Positions 1 through 9,254 of a stretch of DNA of 42,891 nt are shown here, in pieces (position 1 is the first letter of the stretch; every line of letters begins with the position of its first letter). Position numbers and translations under genes: made by a program. The notes beneath the pieces were generated by a model. The model searched no databases and had not been told where the DNA came from. It worked only from the letters and a program-made list of their open reading frames with translations. This stretch comes from JAKSUT01 sp045616505 (lineage in GTDB: Bacteria; Cyanobacteriota; Vampirovibrionia; Gastranaerophilales; Gastranaerophilaceae): NCBI GenBank assembly GCA_045616505.1, contig JAZLGV010000049.1, positions 1-42,891 on the forward strand, in the 5' to 3' direction.

Positions 1-266
1 GAAACTCCAGACAGCGTGAGCTGGTGGATAGGACCACAGAAATTATACTGCCGATGGCGAATTTCGCACAGGCGATGGTGCAACGGTGAGTTAAGAGCTT
101 CACCAGCAAGTTTGAGAAAACTTGGCTAGGCAACCCCCGACAGAATGCAAGATTGAACTGGTATTTAAGGCTGTCCGTCATTACCTAAAAAATCGCTAGT
201 GGTTTTGAGTAATCAAAATCCCAGATAGATGATTATCTAAAACAGAACTCGGCTTATGGGCTACTT
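1..266 (+). ncRNA. rnpB: RNase P RNA (class A), 3' part, cut by the window start
   Basis: This is the catalytic RNA of RNase P, which removes 5' leaders from pre-tRNAs. The window holds the 3' two thirds or so. The ACAGAAA..ACTGCC segment lies at about 37-54, the central GGTGCAACGGTGAG..TAAGAG..CACCAGC block at about 77-107, GGCTAGGCAACCCC at about 125-138, and the conserved 3' segment ACAGAACTCGGCTTA at 242-256. These match the order and spacing of class A (cyanobacteria-like) P RNAs. The 5' part with P1-P3 and the 5' strand of P4 must lie before base 1. The mature 3' end is placed by analogy near 266 and is uncertain by a few bases. Confidence 0.93.
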
Positions 267-275
267 CATTTATTA

Positions 276-320
276 TAAAAAAGGAGAAAATTCAAATTTG
301 AATTTTCGCCTTTTTCTTTT
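276..320. terminator. Two-way intrinsic terminator, rnpB / prsA-like operon
   Basis: A long inverted repeat at 283-310 (GGAGAAAATTC against GAATTTTCGCC, one mismatch) is flanked by a run of A before it and a run of T after it. It can therefore stop transcription from rnpB on the plus strand and from the murA-mfd-prsA operon on the minus strand. Confidence 0.85.
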
Positions 321-332
321 TATTTAAATTTA

Positions 333-1490
333 TTATTTTCTTTTTGCAGGAGCTGGAGTTGCACTTGTTGATGCTGGTTCAAGCTCTTCTTTTACTGTTG
401 GGTCGCTTTTTGCATGTTTTTTAAGTGCTTCTTGAATTTTTGCTGGGTTATATTCATCGTTTACATATTCAATTTTAGCTTTAGCTTTTAATGTGTCGAT
501 TAATTTTTCAAGAACTTTAACTTGTTCTTGGTTTGTTAAATATGCGATAATACTATCTTTAACTTTTGCAAAAGGTTCTGTTCCTGCTGCTTTTCTATCT
601 TTTACCATAATGATATGATATCCGTATGGAGTTTGAACTAATGAACTTACTGTGTTTGGTTTGATTGAGAAAGCAACTTTTGAGAATGCTTCAACCATTT
701 CATTACGTCCAAAGTAACCTAAATCTCCGCCTTGTTTTGCACTTGTTACGTCATCAGAATTGTCTTTCGCAAGTTTTGCAAATTCAGTTGGATTTTTCTT
801 AATTTCAGCAAGTAATTTTTCTGCTTTTGCTTTTTTTGTAGCCATTTCTGCATTTACTTGTTTTTCAAGTTCTTCTTTTGAAATATTTTTGTTTTTTGCT
901 GTCAAAGTTGCTTTAATTTCTTCAGGGTTAGCTGAAATCAAAATGTGAGAAGCTCTAACTTTGTCAGGATATTTGAATTGTGATGGATTTTCTTTGTAGA
1001 ATTTTTTAGCATCTGCTTCTGTTACGTTGATATTTGAAAGAAGTCCAACAAGTTTTTTCATTTTTACTTCTTCTTCTAAATCTTTTTTAAATTGTTGTGG
1101 TGTAACACCATTTTGTTTTAGAATTTCGTCAAATTTTTCTTTTGAACCAATTTTGCTGATTAAATTTTTCATTTCTTCTTCTGTATCAGCTTTAGTAACT
1201 TTTATTTTACGTTTTTCCATTTCTTGGTCAATTAATTTTTTAACAACAAGTTCGTTTACAACTTTGTCTTTTATCATTAAATAAATAAAGCTGTTTTTAT
1301 CTTTTTTAACATCAATGCCCATTTGTGCAAACATTGAGTTTCCAACTGCTTTATTGAATATATTATCAAATTGGTTTTGTGTGATTTTTTCGCCGTTTAC
1401 TTTAATGATTGCATTTCCAAAATCCATAGAGCAACCAGTTAAAAGAAGTGCTGATACTGCAAATGTTGCAAGTAACTTTTTACTTTTCAT
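333..1490 (-). CDS. PrsA/SurA-like peptidyl-prolyl cis-trans isomerase lipoprotein
   Basis: A 385-residue envelope foldase. The N terminus is a lipoprotein signal ending in LLLTGCS, so Cys20 should be lipidated and the protein anchored in a membrane. Residues from about 30 to 170 are a charged, helical SurA/PrsA-type N-terminal domain. A parvulin (PpiC) domain follows from about residue 176 to 300, with the typical ASHILI start, GGDLGYFGRNEMV segment and TPYGYHIIMV end. The Ala/Pro/Lys-rich tail looks unstructured. An AGGAG ribosome site precedes the ATG. The gene is last in the murA-mfd operon, nine bases after mfd, and ends at a strong terminator. I recall a foldase gene beside mfd in several Firmicutes as well. 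The family is clear; whether it acts as PrsA or SurA is not decidable here. Confidence 0.88.
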   Translation of the reverse strand: MKSKKLLATFAVSALLLTGCSMDFGNAIIKVNGEKITQNQFDNIFNKAVGNSMFAQMGIDVKKDKNSFIYLMIKDKVVNELVVKKLIDQEMEKRKIKVTKADTEEEMKNLISKIGSKEKFDEILKQNGVTPQQFKKDLEEEVKMKKLVGLLSNINVTEADAKKFYKENPSQFKYPDKVRASHILISANPEEIKATLTAKNKNISKEELEKQVNAEMATKKAKAEKLLAEIKKNPTEFAKLAKDNSDDVTSAKQGGDLGYFGRNEMVEAFSKVAFSIKPNTVSSLVQTPYGYHIIMVKDRKAAGTEPFAKVKDSIIAYLTNQEQVKVLEKLIDTLKAKAKIEYVNDEYNPAKIQEALKKHAKSDPTVKEELEPASTSATPAPAKRK

Positions 1491-1499
1491 ATTTTCTCC

Positions 1500-4400
1500 T
1501 TATTTTGAGTATTCTTGTACAACCTTATTGATATAATAAAACAAATCTGACAATATGTTAAATAATTCATCAAAATTTAGATGTGAATTGTTTAATAAAA
1601 GTATAGAATTTCCTTCACGACAACTTTTTGGGGCATTTGTTATCTTAATATATTTTGTAATATTTGATGGTAATTTTGCTTTTATAATGTTACATTCTGG
1701 AATTTGGTATGGTGTATAAATTCTCAAACAATTCTCGACTTCCCTGATTGCGGTTATTTTTGCGTTTGTTGCAGATAATCTTATACGTATTAATTTTATT
1801 AAATTTTCAACACTTTCAGGGATTTTTGAAAATCTATCTTTCCATTCTTGAGTTATGTAATCAAGTTCTGTTGTGTTTTTTACATCTGCAAGTCTTTTGT
1901 ATTCAATCATTTTTTGTTCTGTTGAACCTACCCATTCGTCTGGTATAAATGCTGTTACGTTTATATCTACAATTGTTGGTTCTGTTTTTTCTTCTTTTTC
2001 GCCTTTTAGTTCGTTTACTGTTTCTTCTAGTAATTGGCAGTATGTGTCAAAACCAACATTTACCATGTGTCCATGTTGTTTCGTTCCTAAAATATTTCCA
2101 ACCCCTCTTATTTCTATATCACGTAGAGCAATTTGGTATCCGCTTCCTAGTGTTGAAAATTCTTTTATGGCTTTTAGTCTTTGTTTTGCTTCTTTTGTTA
2201 ATTGTTTGTCTTTTTTGTAGAAACAGTAACAATATGCTTGTCTTTCACTTCTTCCAACTCTTCCTCTGAGTTGATAAAGTTGTGCAAGTCCGAATTTGTC
2301 TGCGTCGTGGATTATTATTGTGTTTGCGTTTGGAATGTCTAGTCCAGATTCAATGATAGTTGTGCAAAGTAAAATATCGTATTCTCTTTCAGCAAAATCA
2401 ACCATTATTTGTTCAAGTTCTTTTTCTTCAAGTTTTGCGTGTCCAATTGCAATTCTCGCATTAGGAACTAATTTTTGTAATTCGTCTTTGAATTTTGATA
2501 TAGATTCAACTCGATTGTATAAATAAAAAACTTGTCCATCTCTATCTAGTTCGTGGGTTATTGCGTTTTTTATTGAAGTTTCGTTGTATTCTCCGACAAA
2601 AGTTTTTACTTGAAGTCTGTTTTTTGGTGGAGTATTTATAATACTCATATCTTTAATGCCTGAAAGTGACATATATAATGTTCTTGGAATTGGTGTTGCT
2701 GACATTGTTATAATATCAATATTTTCCCTTAGTTCTTTTAATTTTTCTTTGTGTCGAACTCCAAAACGATGTTCCTCATCAATAACTAATAAGCCTAAGT
2801 TTTTAAATTGTATATCTTTTTGAAGAAGTCTATGAGTTGCGACAACCACTTCACATTTGCCTGTTGCGATATCTTTTAGAGTTTGTTTTTGTTCTTTTGT
2901 ATTTTTGAATCTGCAAAGTAATTGGATATCAACTCCAAAAGGTTTAAATCTTTCACAAATAGTTTTGTAATGTTGCATTGCAAGTATTGTTGTTGGAACG
3001 ATAATTGCAACTTGCATGCCTGAAGAAACTGCCTTAAAAATTCCTCTTAAAGCAACTTCTGTTTTCCCAAATCCAACATCACCGCAGATTAATCTGTCCA
3101 TTGGGTAAGTTGATTCCATATCTTTTTTTACATCGTTAATGGCTTTCATTTGGTCAGGAGTTTCAACATATTCAAATGCTTCTTCCATTTCATTTTGCCA
3201 TGGTGAATCTGGGTCAAATTGTAAGCCATCTTTTAATTTTCTTTTTGCGTATAATCTCAAAAGGTCATAAGCAACTGTTTCGACTTCTTTTTTAACTCTG
3301 TTTTTAATGTTAGTCCAATCATTTCCACCCATTCTTGAAAGATGTGGTTTAATATTTCCAGAGCCTCTGTATCTGCAAAGCAAGTTGATTTGTTCTGCTG
3401 GCATATGAAGTTTGTCTTTGTTTGCATACTCAATTGTCAAATAGTCTTTGTATTGCCCGTCTATTTCTTGTTGAGTTAATCCAAGATATAAGCCGATACC
3501 GTGAGTTGAATGAACTACGTATTCGCCTTCTTGTATGTCGTTTATGCTTTCTATAAATTCTTGTTTTTCTTTGTAATATGAGCGTTTTGTTGATGTAACT
3601 TCTTTTGAACGTTTGTTAAATAGTTCTCTATCTGTTAGAAAAATTGTTTTTATATCTTCTATCGTGCAACCACTTGTTATAGTGTTATTCACAAGTTCAA
3701 AATTGTAGATTTCTCTTTGTTCTAAAAACTCTTTAACTCTTTGTGGATAATTTGTTGCGACTATTAAATCATAATCGGATTTGCTTTTTATGTATTTTTC
3801 TATTGAGTCAAGTCCTGTGAAATGATTTTTTAGTGATTGAGAGTCAAATTCGAAAATATCTTCTAGTTCAAAATCTATAAAATTGTTTAATCCTATTTTT
3901 TGCAAACCTTGTATTTGTTTGAAAAAATTGTCTTTTTGATAATGGTTAAGTTCTTTTGTTTCATAACAAAGACCTAATTTCAAATTTTCTTGATATTGTT
4001 CTGTATATTTGTCTGCTATATTTTCATATTTTGAAAAGATTTCTGCCATTTCATCAAAAACTACGATGTAGTCATTTAGATAATCAAAAACACTTTCAAA
4101 ATCATTATTGTACCAACTTTGATAAATGTTTATGCCTTCAAAATATCCTTCTCCAAGTTCTTCTGTATCAAATGGGAGTTTGATTTTTTCGTCATAAATA
4201 AATTTGTATATAGGTTTTATGGTAGTTTTTTGGATTTTATTTACGCTTTTTTGTGTTTCGTTGTTGAAATATCTGATATCAACGACTTCATCTCCCCAAA
4301 GTTCAATTCTTACAGGCAAATCTTCAAGTGAAAATATGTCAATGATATCTCCACGAATTGAAAATTCTCCAATATCAGAAACCATTGTAGCTTTTTTATA

Positions 4401-4859
4401 GCCAAGATTTACAAGTTTTTGTGCAATTTTTTGAGTGTCAATTGTATCGTTTAATTTTATTTCAATAGAATTTTTTTTAATGAAATTTTTGTTTGGAAAT
4501 TTCTCTAATAAAACTTTTGTTGGTGCAATTATAAAATCGTTGTTTGAATTTAGAATTTCAATTTGTTTAGCATAATCATATAAATTTGGTTGTATTGCTT
4601 CGTAAAATGGCACATTTTGATAAGGTAAAATTGATGATTTTACTTCAAAAATTTCAGCCAAATCACATTGGTATTTTATTGCAGTTTGTTCGTCAGAAGT
4701 GATAAATAAAACTTTTTTGCCTGAAAGTTTGCCCGCTTCTTTTGCTAATAATAGTCTTAAAAAAGAAGTTAAACCTGAAATAACAAAAGACTTCCCATTT
4801 AAAAAATTCCTTTTTAAACGTGAATAATGTTTATATTTTTCAAGATTAATGTTTTGCAT
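1500..4859 (-). CDS. mfd: Transcription-repair coupling factor Mfd
   Basis: Mfd is a dsDNA translocase that removes RNA polymerase stalled at lesions and recruits UvrA. At 1119 residues it is close to the usual family length. The N-terminal third is the UvrB-like module. The CarD-like RNA-polymerase-interacting domain begins near residue 444 (GEYVVHSTHGIG). The helicase core has Walker A GDVGFGKTE at 593-601 and the DEEH box at 694-697, followed by MSATPIPRT and by the second RecA-like domain with GRVGRSERQAYCY. The C-terminal TRCF domain is present (residues from about 980). The ATG follows directly on the stop of the upstream RWYD gene (TAAATG), with no clear Shine-Dalgarno sequence, so translation is probably coupled. 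Confidence 0.97.
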   Translation of the reverse strand: MQNINLEKYKHYSRLKRNFLNGKSFVISGLTSFLRLLLAKEAGKLSGKKVLFITSDEQTAIKYQCDLAEIFEVKSSILPYQNVPFYEAIQPNLYDYAKQIEILNSNNDFIIAPTKVLLEKFPNKNFIKKNSIEIKLNDTIDTQKIAQKLVNLGYKKATMVSDIGEFSIRGDIIDIFSLEDLPVRIELWGDEVVDIRYFNNETQKSVNKIQKTTIKPIYKFIYDEKIKLPFDTEELGEGYFEGINIYQSWYNNDFESVFDYLNDYIVVFDEMAEIFSKYENIADKYTEQYQENLKLGLCYETKELNHYQKDNFFKQIQGLQKIGLNNFIDFELEDIFEFDSQSLKNHFTGLDSIEKYIKSKSDYDLIVATNYPQRVKEFLEQREIYNFELVNNTITSGCTIEDIKTIFLTDRELFNKRSKEVTSTKRSYYKEKQEFIESINDIQEGEYVVHSTHGIGLYLGLTQQEIDGQYKDYLTIEYANKDKLHMPAEQINLLCRYRGSGNIKPHLSRMGGNDWTNIKNRVKKEVETVAYDLLRLYAKRKLKDGLQFDPDSPWQNEMEEAFEYVETPDQMKAINDVKKDMESTYPMDRLICGDVGFGKTEVALRGIFKAVSSGMQVAIIVPTTILAMQHYKTICERFKPFGVDIQLLCRFKNTKEQKQTLKDIATGKCEVVVATHRLLQKDIQFKNLGLLVIDEEHRFGVRHKEKLKELRENIDIITMSATPIPRTLYMSLSGIKDMSIINTPPKNRLQVKTFVGEYNETSIKNAITHELDRDGQVFYLYNRVESISKFKDELQKLVPNARIAIGHAKLEEKELEQIMVDFAEREYDILLCTTIIESGLDIPNANTIIIHDADKFGLAQLYQLRGRVGRSERQAYCYCFYKKDKQLTKEAKQRLKAIKEFSTLGSGYQIALRDIEIRGVGNILGTKQHGHMVNVGFDTYCQLLEETVNELKGEKEEKTEPTIVDINVTAFIPDEWVGSTEQKMIEYKRLADVKNTTELDYITQEWKDRFSKIPESVENLIKLIRIRLSATNAKITAIREVENCLRIYTPYQIPECNIIKAKLPSNITKYIKITNAPKSCREGNSILLLNNSHLNFDELFNILSDLFYYINKVVQEYSK

Positions 4860-5195
4860 TTATTTTTTTAGATTTGGACTTTCGTACTCAACGCCCATTT
4901 CTTTCAAAGCACTAATAAAGTGTTCTGCACAAGCTCTTTGAACATCTGGCGGAACAACTCTTAAAAGTTCAACTGTTCTTGAAATAATTGGGTCATAATC
5001 GTACCAACGATTTCCATTAACAGGTTTTACCAGTTCGTAAAATTTTTCAATAGCTTCTTTAGATACTTTTTCTTCAATTTTGATTAAAAAAAGTTCAGCT
5101 TGCGATTTTAATTCTTCTTGATAATTTTTTAGTAACTCAACGACCTCTAATAATAACGGATCGTGGTCATACCACCTTTTATATATGGGATTCAT
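4860..5195 (-). CDS. Unknown 111-residue protein with two RWYDxDP repeats
   Basis: A small soluble protein of unknown function. It is built from two copies of one module: RWYDHDP at residues 7-13 and RWYDYDP at 63-69, each followed by a helical stretch ending in VELL. The 56-residue spacing suggests an internal duplication. I believe RWYDxDP proteins occur in other anaerobes but know no assigned function. The gene overlaps the end of murA by 17 bases, has an AAGGGT ribosome site in the murA tail, and its TAA touches the mfd ATG. It is therefore an integral member of the murA-mfd operon. No signal peptide or membrane segment is visible. Confidence 0.85.
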   Translation of the reverse strand: MNPIYKRWYDHDPLLLEVVELLKNYQEELKSQAELFLIKIEEKVSKEAIEKFYELVKPVNGNRWYDYDPIISRTVELLRVVPPDVQRACAEHFISALKEMGVEYESPNLKK

Positions 5196-6495
5196 TATAT
5201 AACCCTTCTTTTTCGTTTTCTAAATTTTCATTAATCCTTACAATATCGCCACCAAGTTGTCTGATTTTGGCTTCAAAGTTTTCGTAACCTCTATCAATGT
5301 GATGTAGGTTATCAATTATTGTTGTTCCTTCTGCCATCAAACCTGCAACAGCAAGAGCTGCACCTGCACGTAAGTCACTTGCACTAACTGCTGCTCCAGC
5401 TAGGTTTTTAACCCCTTTTATAATTGCATGGTTTCTGTCTTGGTGTATGTCTGCACCCATTCTTCTTAAATCAGGTACTTGCATAAATCTGTTTTCATAT
5501 AGACTTTCTGTGATAATTCCAACACCGTCTGCTGTTGTTAAAAGAACCATTGCCATTGATTGTAAATCTGTTGGAAATCCAGGGTATGGTTGAGTGATGA
5601 AATTAATAGAATCAAGTCTGTTTTTGCAAGAAACTTCAATTGCAGTTGGTTCTACAAGTTTTATATTTGCACCCATTTTTAATAATTTGTCATTAAAGAA
5701 TGTCAAATGTCCTGGGAATATATTTTTTATAATCGCTTTACCTTTTGTAGCGACAACGGCTGTCATATAAGTACCTGCTTCAATTCTGTCAGGGATTGTA
5801 GTGTATTCAATTGCATGTAAATCTTCTTGTTTAACACCATTGATTACAATTTCAGATGTTCCTGCACCTGAAATATCTGCACCCATAGTGTTTAAGAAGT
5901 TTGCTAAATCCATGATTTCAGGTTCTTGAGCAGCGTTTTGTATTCTTGTTGAACCTTCTGCTAAAACAGATGCAAGCATTAAGTTTTCAGTTGCACCTAC
6001 AGATGGAATATCTAAATAAACATCTGCACCTTCAAGTTTTTGAACTTTGGCATGTACATACCCGTTTTGAATTTCTATTTTTGCACCAAGTGCTTCTAAA
6101 CCTCTTATGTGAAAATCTACTCTTCTTTCACCGATAGCGCAACCCCCTGGAAGTGCTACGATTGCTTCTTTGCATCTTGAAACTAATGCCCCTAAAATAA
6201 TGAATGAAGCACGCATTTTGCTAACTAATTCATATTTCGCAGTAATGCTTGAAAGATTTGTAGAATCAATTGTTACTGTTTGATGTTCTTTGTCATGTGT
6301 AATTTTTGTTCCTAAACCTTCAATTACACTTAACATTATATCTACGTCTGTAAGGTCAGGAACATTGTGGATGATTGTTTTTCCTTTTGCAAGAATGGCT
6401 GCTGCCATAAGTTTAAGTACAGAGTTTTTTGCTCCTCCGATAGATACCTCACCTTTTAATGTGTTCCCACCTTTTATTTTTAATATTTCTGTCAC
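5179..6495 (-). CDS. murA: UDP-N-acetylglucosamine 1-carboxyvinyltransferase MurA
   Basis: MurA transfers enolpyruvate from PEP to UDP-GlcNAc, the first committed step of peptidoglycan synthesis. The protein starts TEILKIKGG and keeps GGAKNSVLKL, PGFPTDLQ and the active loop PGGCAIGERR. The catalytic Cys is present (residue 119 from the start chosen here), so the fosfomycin-sensitive form is expected; some bacteria carry Asp there. I chose GTG at 6493-6495, giving 438 residues, because GGAGAG lies just before it and the consensus promoter at 6535-6563 would start transcription downstream of the longer open frame, which reaches 6543. It is the first gene of the operon. Confidence 0.96.
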   Translation of the reverse strand: MTEILKIKGGNTLKGEVSIGGAKNSVLKLMAAAILAKGKTIIHNVPDLTDVDIMLSVIEGLGTKITHDKEHQTVTIDSTNLSSITAKYELVSKMRASFIILGALVSRCKEAIVALPGGCAIGERRVDFHIRGLEALGAKIEIQNGYVHAKVQKLEGADVYLDIPSVGATENLMLASVLAEGSTRIQNAAQEPEIMDLANFLNTMGADISGAGTSEIVINGVKQEDLHAIEYTTIPDRIEAGTYMTAVVATKGKAIIKNIFPGHLTFFNDKLLKMGANIKLVEPTAIEVSCKNRLDSINFITQPYPGFPTDLQSMAMVLLTTADGVGIITESLYENRFMQVPDLRRMGADIHQDRNHAIIKGVKNLAGAAVSASDLRAGAALAVAGLMAEGTTIIDNLHHIDRGYENFEAKIRQLGGDIVRINENLENEKEGLYNESHI

Positions 6496-6534
6496 AAACT
6501 CTCCAATGTATATTTTAATTGTGTCTATCTTATA

Positions 6535-6563
6535 ATAATACAACTATATTCTGTTAGTGTAAA
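6535..6563 (-). promoter_or_regulatory. Sigma-70-type promoter of the murA operon
   Basis: Read on the minus strand, TTTACA (6558-6563) is followed after exactly 17 bases by TATTAT (6535-6540). Transcription should begin around 6528, which leaves a leader of roughly 30 bases before the GTG at 6495. It is back to back with the leuS promoter. Confidence 0.75.
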
Positions 6564-6627
6564 TAGATTAAATAATGTAAAGATAATATAAAGATTTTAT
6601 TTCTGTTTTTTATTTGTTTAGTAGTGT

Positions 6628-6656
6628 TTTACATATTGTTTTTTTCTTGCTACAAT
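6628..6656 (+). promoter_or_regulatory. Sigma-70-type promoter of leuS
   Basis: TTTACA at 6628-6633, a 17-base spacer and TACAAT at 6651-6656. The predicted start near 6663 gives a leader of about 30 bases that contains AAAGGA before the TTG start of leuS. No T-box element is visible in this short leader. Confidence 0.75.
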
Positions 6657-6693
6657 TCAGTTGAATTTATAGTAAAACTGAAAGGAAATAAAA

Positions 6694-9174
6694 TTGAAAG
6701 AACAATATTTTCCACAAGAAATTGAAAAGAAATGGCAACAAAAATGGCAAGATGAAAATACTTTTCATACTCCAAATGACTCTGATAAACCAAAATATTT
6801 TGCTTTATCTATGTTTCCTTATCCATCAGGAAAATTACATATGGGGCATGTAAGAAACTATACAATTACTGATGTAATTGCTCGTTTCAAAAAAATGCAA
6901 GGGTTTAATGTCTTACATCCAATAGGTTGGGATAGTTTCGGGCTTCCTGCTGAAAATGCTGCTATGAAACATGGTGCTAATCCTGCTGTTTGGACTGATG
7001 ATAATATCGCATACATGACAAAACAATTAAAAATGTTAGGTCTTTCTTACGATTGGGACAGAGAAGTTACAACTTGCAAGCCTGATTATTATAAATGGAC
7101 TCAATGGTTGTTCTTACAATTCTACAAAAAAGGTTTAGCTTATAAAAAAGAAGCAGCAGTAAACTGGTGTGATGAATGTGCAACAGTTTTGGCAAATGAA
7201 CAAGTTATTGATGGTAAATGTTGGAGATGCGATAGTGTTGTTAAGAAAAAATATTTATCTCAATGGTTCTTGAAAATTACTGATTACGCTGAACAATTAC
7301 TTCAAGATTTGGATAAACTTGAAGGTTGGGGCGACAACGTAAAAACAATGCAAGCTAATTGGATAGGTAAATCAAAAGGTGCTATTTTGAAATTCAAAGT
7401 TTGTGATGCACCTTGTGGAGAAATGGAAATTCCAGTTTATACAACAAGACCTGATACTGCTTATGGTATTACTTATCTTGTAGTTGCTCCTGAATACAAA
7501 GATATTGAAAAATTAACAACTCCAGAAAATAAAGAGGCAGTTGAAGCTTATAGAGCAAATGCTCGTAAAATGACAGAAATTGAAAGACTTTCAACAGATA
7601 GAATTAAAACAGGTGTTCCTTTAGGTACTCATTGTATAAATCCTTTCACAGGGGAAAAATTCCCATTGTGGACAGCTGATTATGCGTTGGCAGAATATGG
7701 TACTGGTGCTGTTATGGCAGTTCCTACACATGATGAAAGAGATTTTGCTTTTGCTAAAAAATATAATCTACCAATGAAGATAGTTATTTCAAATCCTGAA
7801 AATCCATCAGATTGCAAAGATGCAGCTTATGTTGATGAAGGTGTGATGGTAAATTCAGGTGAATTTAACGGAATGAAAAACACAGATGCAAAAACTGCAA
7901 TTACACAAAAAGCCGTAGATGAAGGATTTGGCGAATTTAAAACACAATACAGACTAAGAGATTGGTTGATTTCACGTCAAAGATATTGGGGCGCTCCAAT
8001 TCCTGTTGTTTATTGTGATAAATGTGGTATTCAACCTGTTCCAGAATCAGAATTACCAGTTATGTTACCAGATGATGTTGATTTTTCTGTTGTTGGTAAA
8101 TCACCTATTACAACTTCAAAAACATTCTCTGAAACAACTTGTCCTGTTTGTGGTGGACCTGCTCACAGAGAAACAGATACAATGGATACATTTATTTGTT
8201 CAAGTTGGTATTATATGCGTTATTCAGATGCAAAAAATAGTGATAAATGTTTCGATAAAGATTTAGTGAACAAGTGGTTGCCTGTTGATCAATACGTTGG
8301 TGGTATTGAACATGCTATTTTGCACTTGTTATATTCAAGATTTTTTACAAAAGCTATGAAGGATATTGGCTTGCTTGATTTTGATGAGCCGTTTAAAAAC
8401 TTGCTTACTCAAGGTATGGTTTTGAAAGATGGTGCAAAAATGTCAAAATCAAAAGGTAACACTGTAGATCCAGACGAAATCTTTGAAAATTATGGTGCTG
8501 ATACTGCAAGATTATTTATTCTTTCAGATTCACCGCCAGCTCGTGATTTTGACTGGTCAGATGCAGGTGTAGAAGGCTGCTACAAATTCTTGAACAGAGT
8601 TTGGAGATTGGTTTCTACAAATCAAGATAAAATTATTTTTGATTATAAATTACCTGAAAATCGTTCAAAAGCTGATGATGATTTAGTAAGAATAGTTCAC
8701 ATGGCTATTAAAGGTATTACAAATGATATTTCAAATGAATTCCAATTTAATACCGTAATTTCAAAATATCGTGAACTTACTAATGCTATTTATGATTGGT
8801 CTGATAAAGTCGAATGGTCAGAAGATTCTAAAAATGTATTTAGTTTTGCAATTTTGACTTTGATGAAATTGATGTCACCTGTTGCGGTTCATTTAACAGA
8901 AGAAGTTTGGGCTTCTTTGGGTGCGAAAGATTCAATTCACAATCAAGAATGGTGTAAATGGGATGAAAATCTTGCTAAAGCATCTTCTATTACATTGGTT
9001 GTTCAAGTGAACGGAAAAGTAAAAGATAAAATTGATGTTGATGAAGGCTTGAGTCAAGATGAAATGAAGGAAGTCGCTTTAGCTTCTGATAAAGTAAAAG
9101 CTTTAGTTGAAGGAAAAGAAATAGTTAAAGTGATTGTAGTTCCTAAAAAATTGGTTAATTTGGTTGTAAAATAA
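6694..9174 (+). CDS. leuS: Leucyl-tRNA synthetase
   Basis: A class I aminoacyl-tRNA synthetase that charges tRNA-Leu; 826 residues is normal for the bacterial type. The HIGH box is HMGH at 49-52 and the KMSKS box is at 582-586. The CP1 editing domain carries TTRPDT at 250-255 and the VPTHDERD segment at 343-350, so proofreading residues are kept. Two pairs of CxxC (around residues 160-180 and 440-490) resemble the zinc-binding knobs of the family. The start is TTG, chosen because the N terminus matches LeuS proteins (KEQYFPQEIEKKWQ) and AAAGGA lies just upstream. It is a single-gene transcription unit with its own promoter and terminator. Confidence 0.97.
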   Translation: MKEQYFPQEIEKKWQQKWQDENTFHTPNDSDKPKYFALSMFPYPSGKLHMGHVRNYTITDVIARFKKMQGFNVLHPIGWDSFGLPAENAAMKHGANPAVWTDDNIAYMTKQLKMLGLSYDWDREVTTCKPDYYKWTQWLFLQFYKKGLAYKKEAAVNWCDECATVLANEQVIDGKCWRCDSVVKKKYLSQWFLKITDYAEQLLQDLDKLEGWGDNVKTMQANWIGKSKGAILKFKVCDAPCGEMEIPVYTTRPDTAYGITYLVVAPEYKDIEKLTTPENKEAVEAYRANARKMTEIERLSTDRIKTGVPLGTHCINPFTGEKFPLWTADYALAEYGTGAVMAVPTHDERDFAFAKKYNLPMKIVISNPENPSDCKDAAYVDEGVMVNSGEFNGMKNTDAKTAITQKAVDEGFGEFKTQYRLRDWLISRQRYWGAPIPVVYCDKCGIQPVPESELPVMLPDDVDFSVVGKSPITTSKTFSETTCPVCGGPAHRETDTMDTFICSSWYYMRYSDAKNSDKCFDKDLVNKWLPVDQYVGGIEHAILHLLYSRFFTKAMKDIGLLDFDEPFKNLLTQGMVLKDGAKMSKSKGNTVDPDEIFENYGADTARLFILSDSPPARDFDWSDAGVEGCYKFLNRVWRLVSTNQDKIIFDYKLPENRSKADDDLVRIVHMAIKGITNDISNEFQFNTVISKYRELTNAIYDWSDKVEWSEDSKNVFSFAILTLMKLMSPVAVHLTEEVWASLGAKDSIHNQEWCKWDENLAKASSITLVVQVNGKVKDKIDVDEGLSQDEMKEVALASDKVKALVEGKEIVKVIVVPKKLVNLVVK

Positions 9175-9198
9175 ACTAAATAATTAATTATATATAAG

Positions 9199-9230
9199 AA
9201 AAAACTCTGCAATAATGCAGAGTTTTTTCT
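9199..9230. terminator. Two-way terminator after leuS
   Basis: AAAACTCTGC (9201-9210), a six-base loop and GCAGAGTTTT (9217-9226), followed by more T. The A-rich 5' side lets it serve the minus-strand gene at 9255 as well. Confidence 0.9.
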
Positions 9231-9254
9231 TGGTTATTTATGAGGTTGTTGAGG

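Noticed and set aside
1..10. The first bases, GAAACTCC, resemble the conserved GAAAGTCC of the P4 5' strand in RNase P RNA.
   Set aside because: They lie only about 36 bases before the ACAGAAA segment, too close for that element, and would not pair with the 3' strand at 242-256. They more likely belong to the P8-P9 region, with P4 outside the window.
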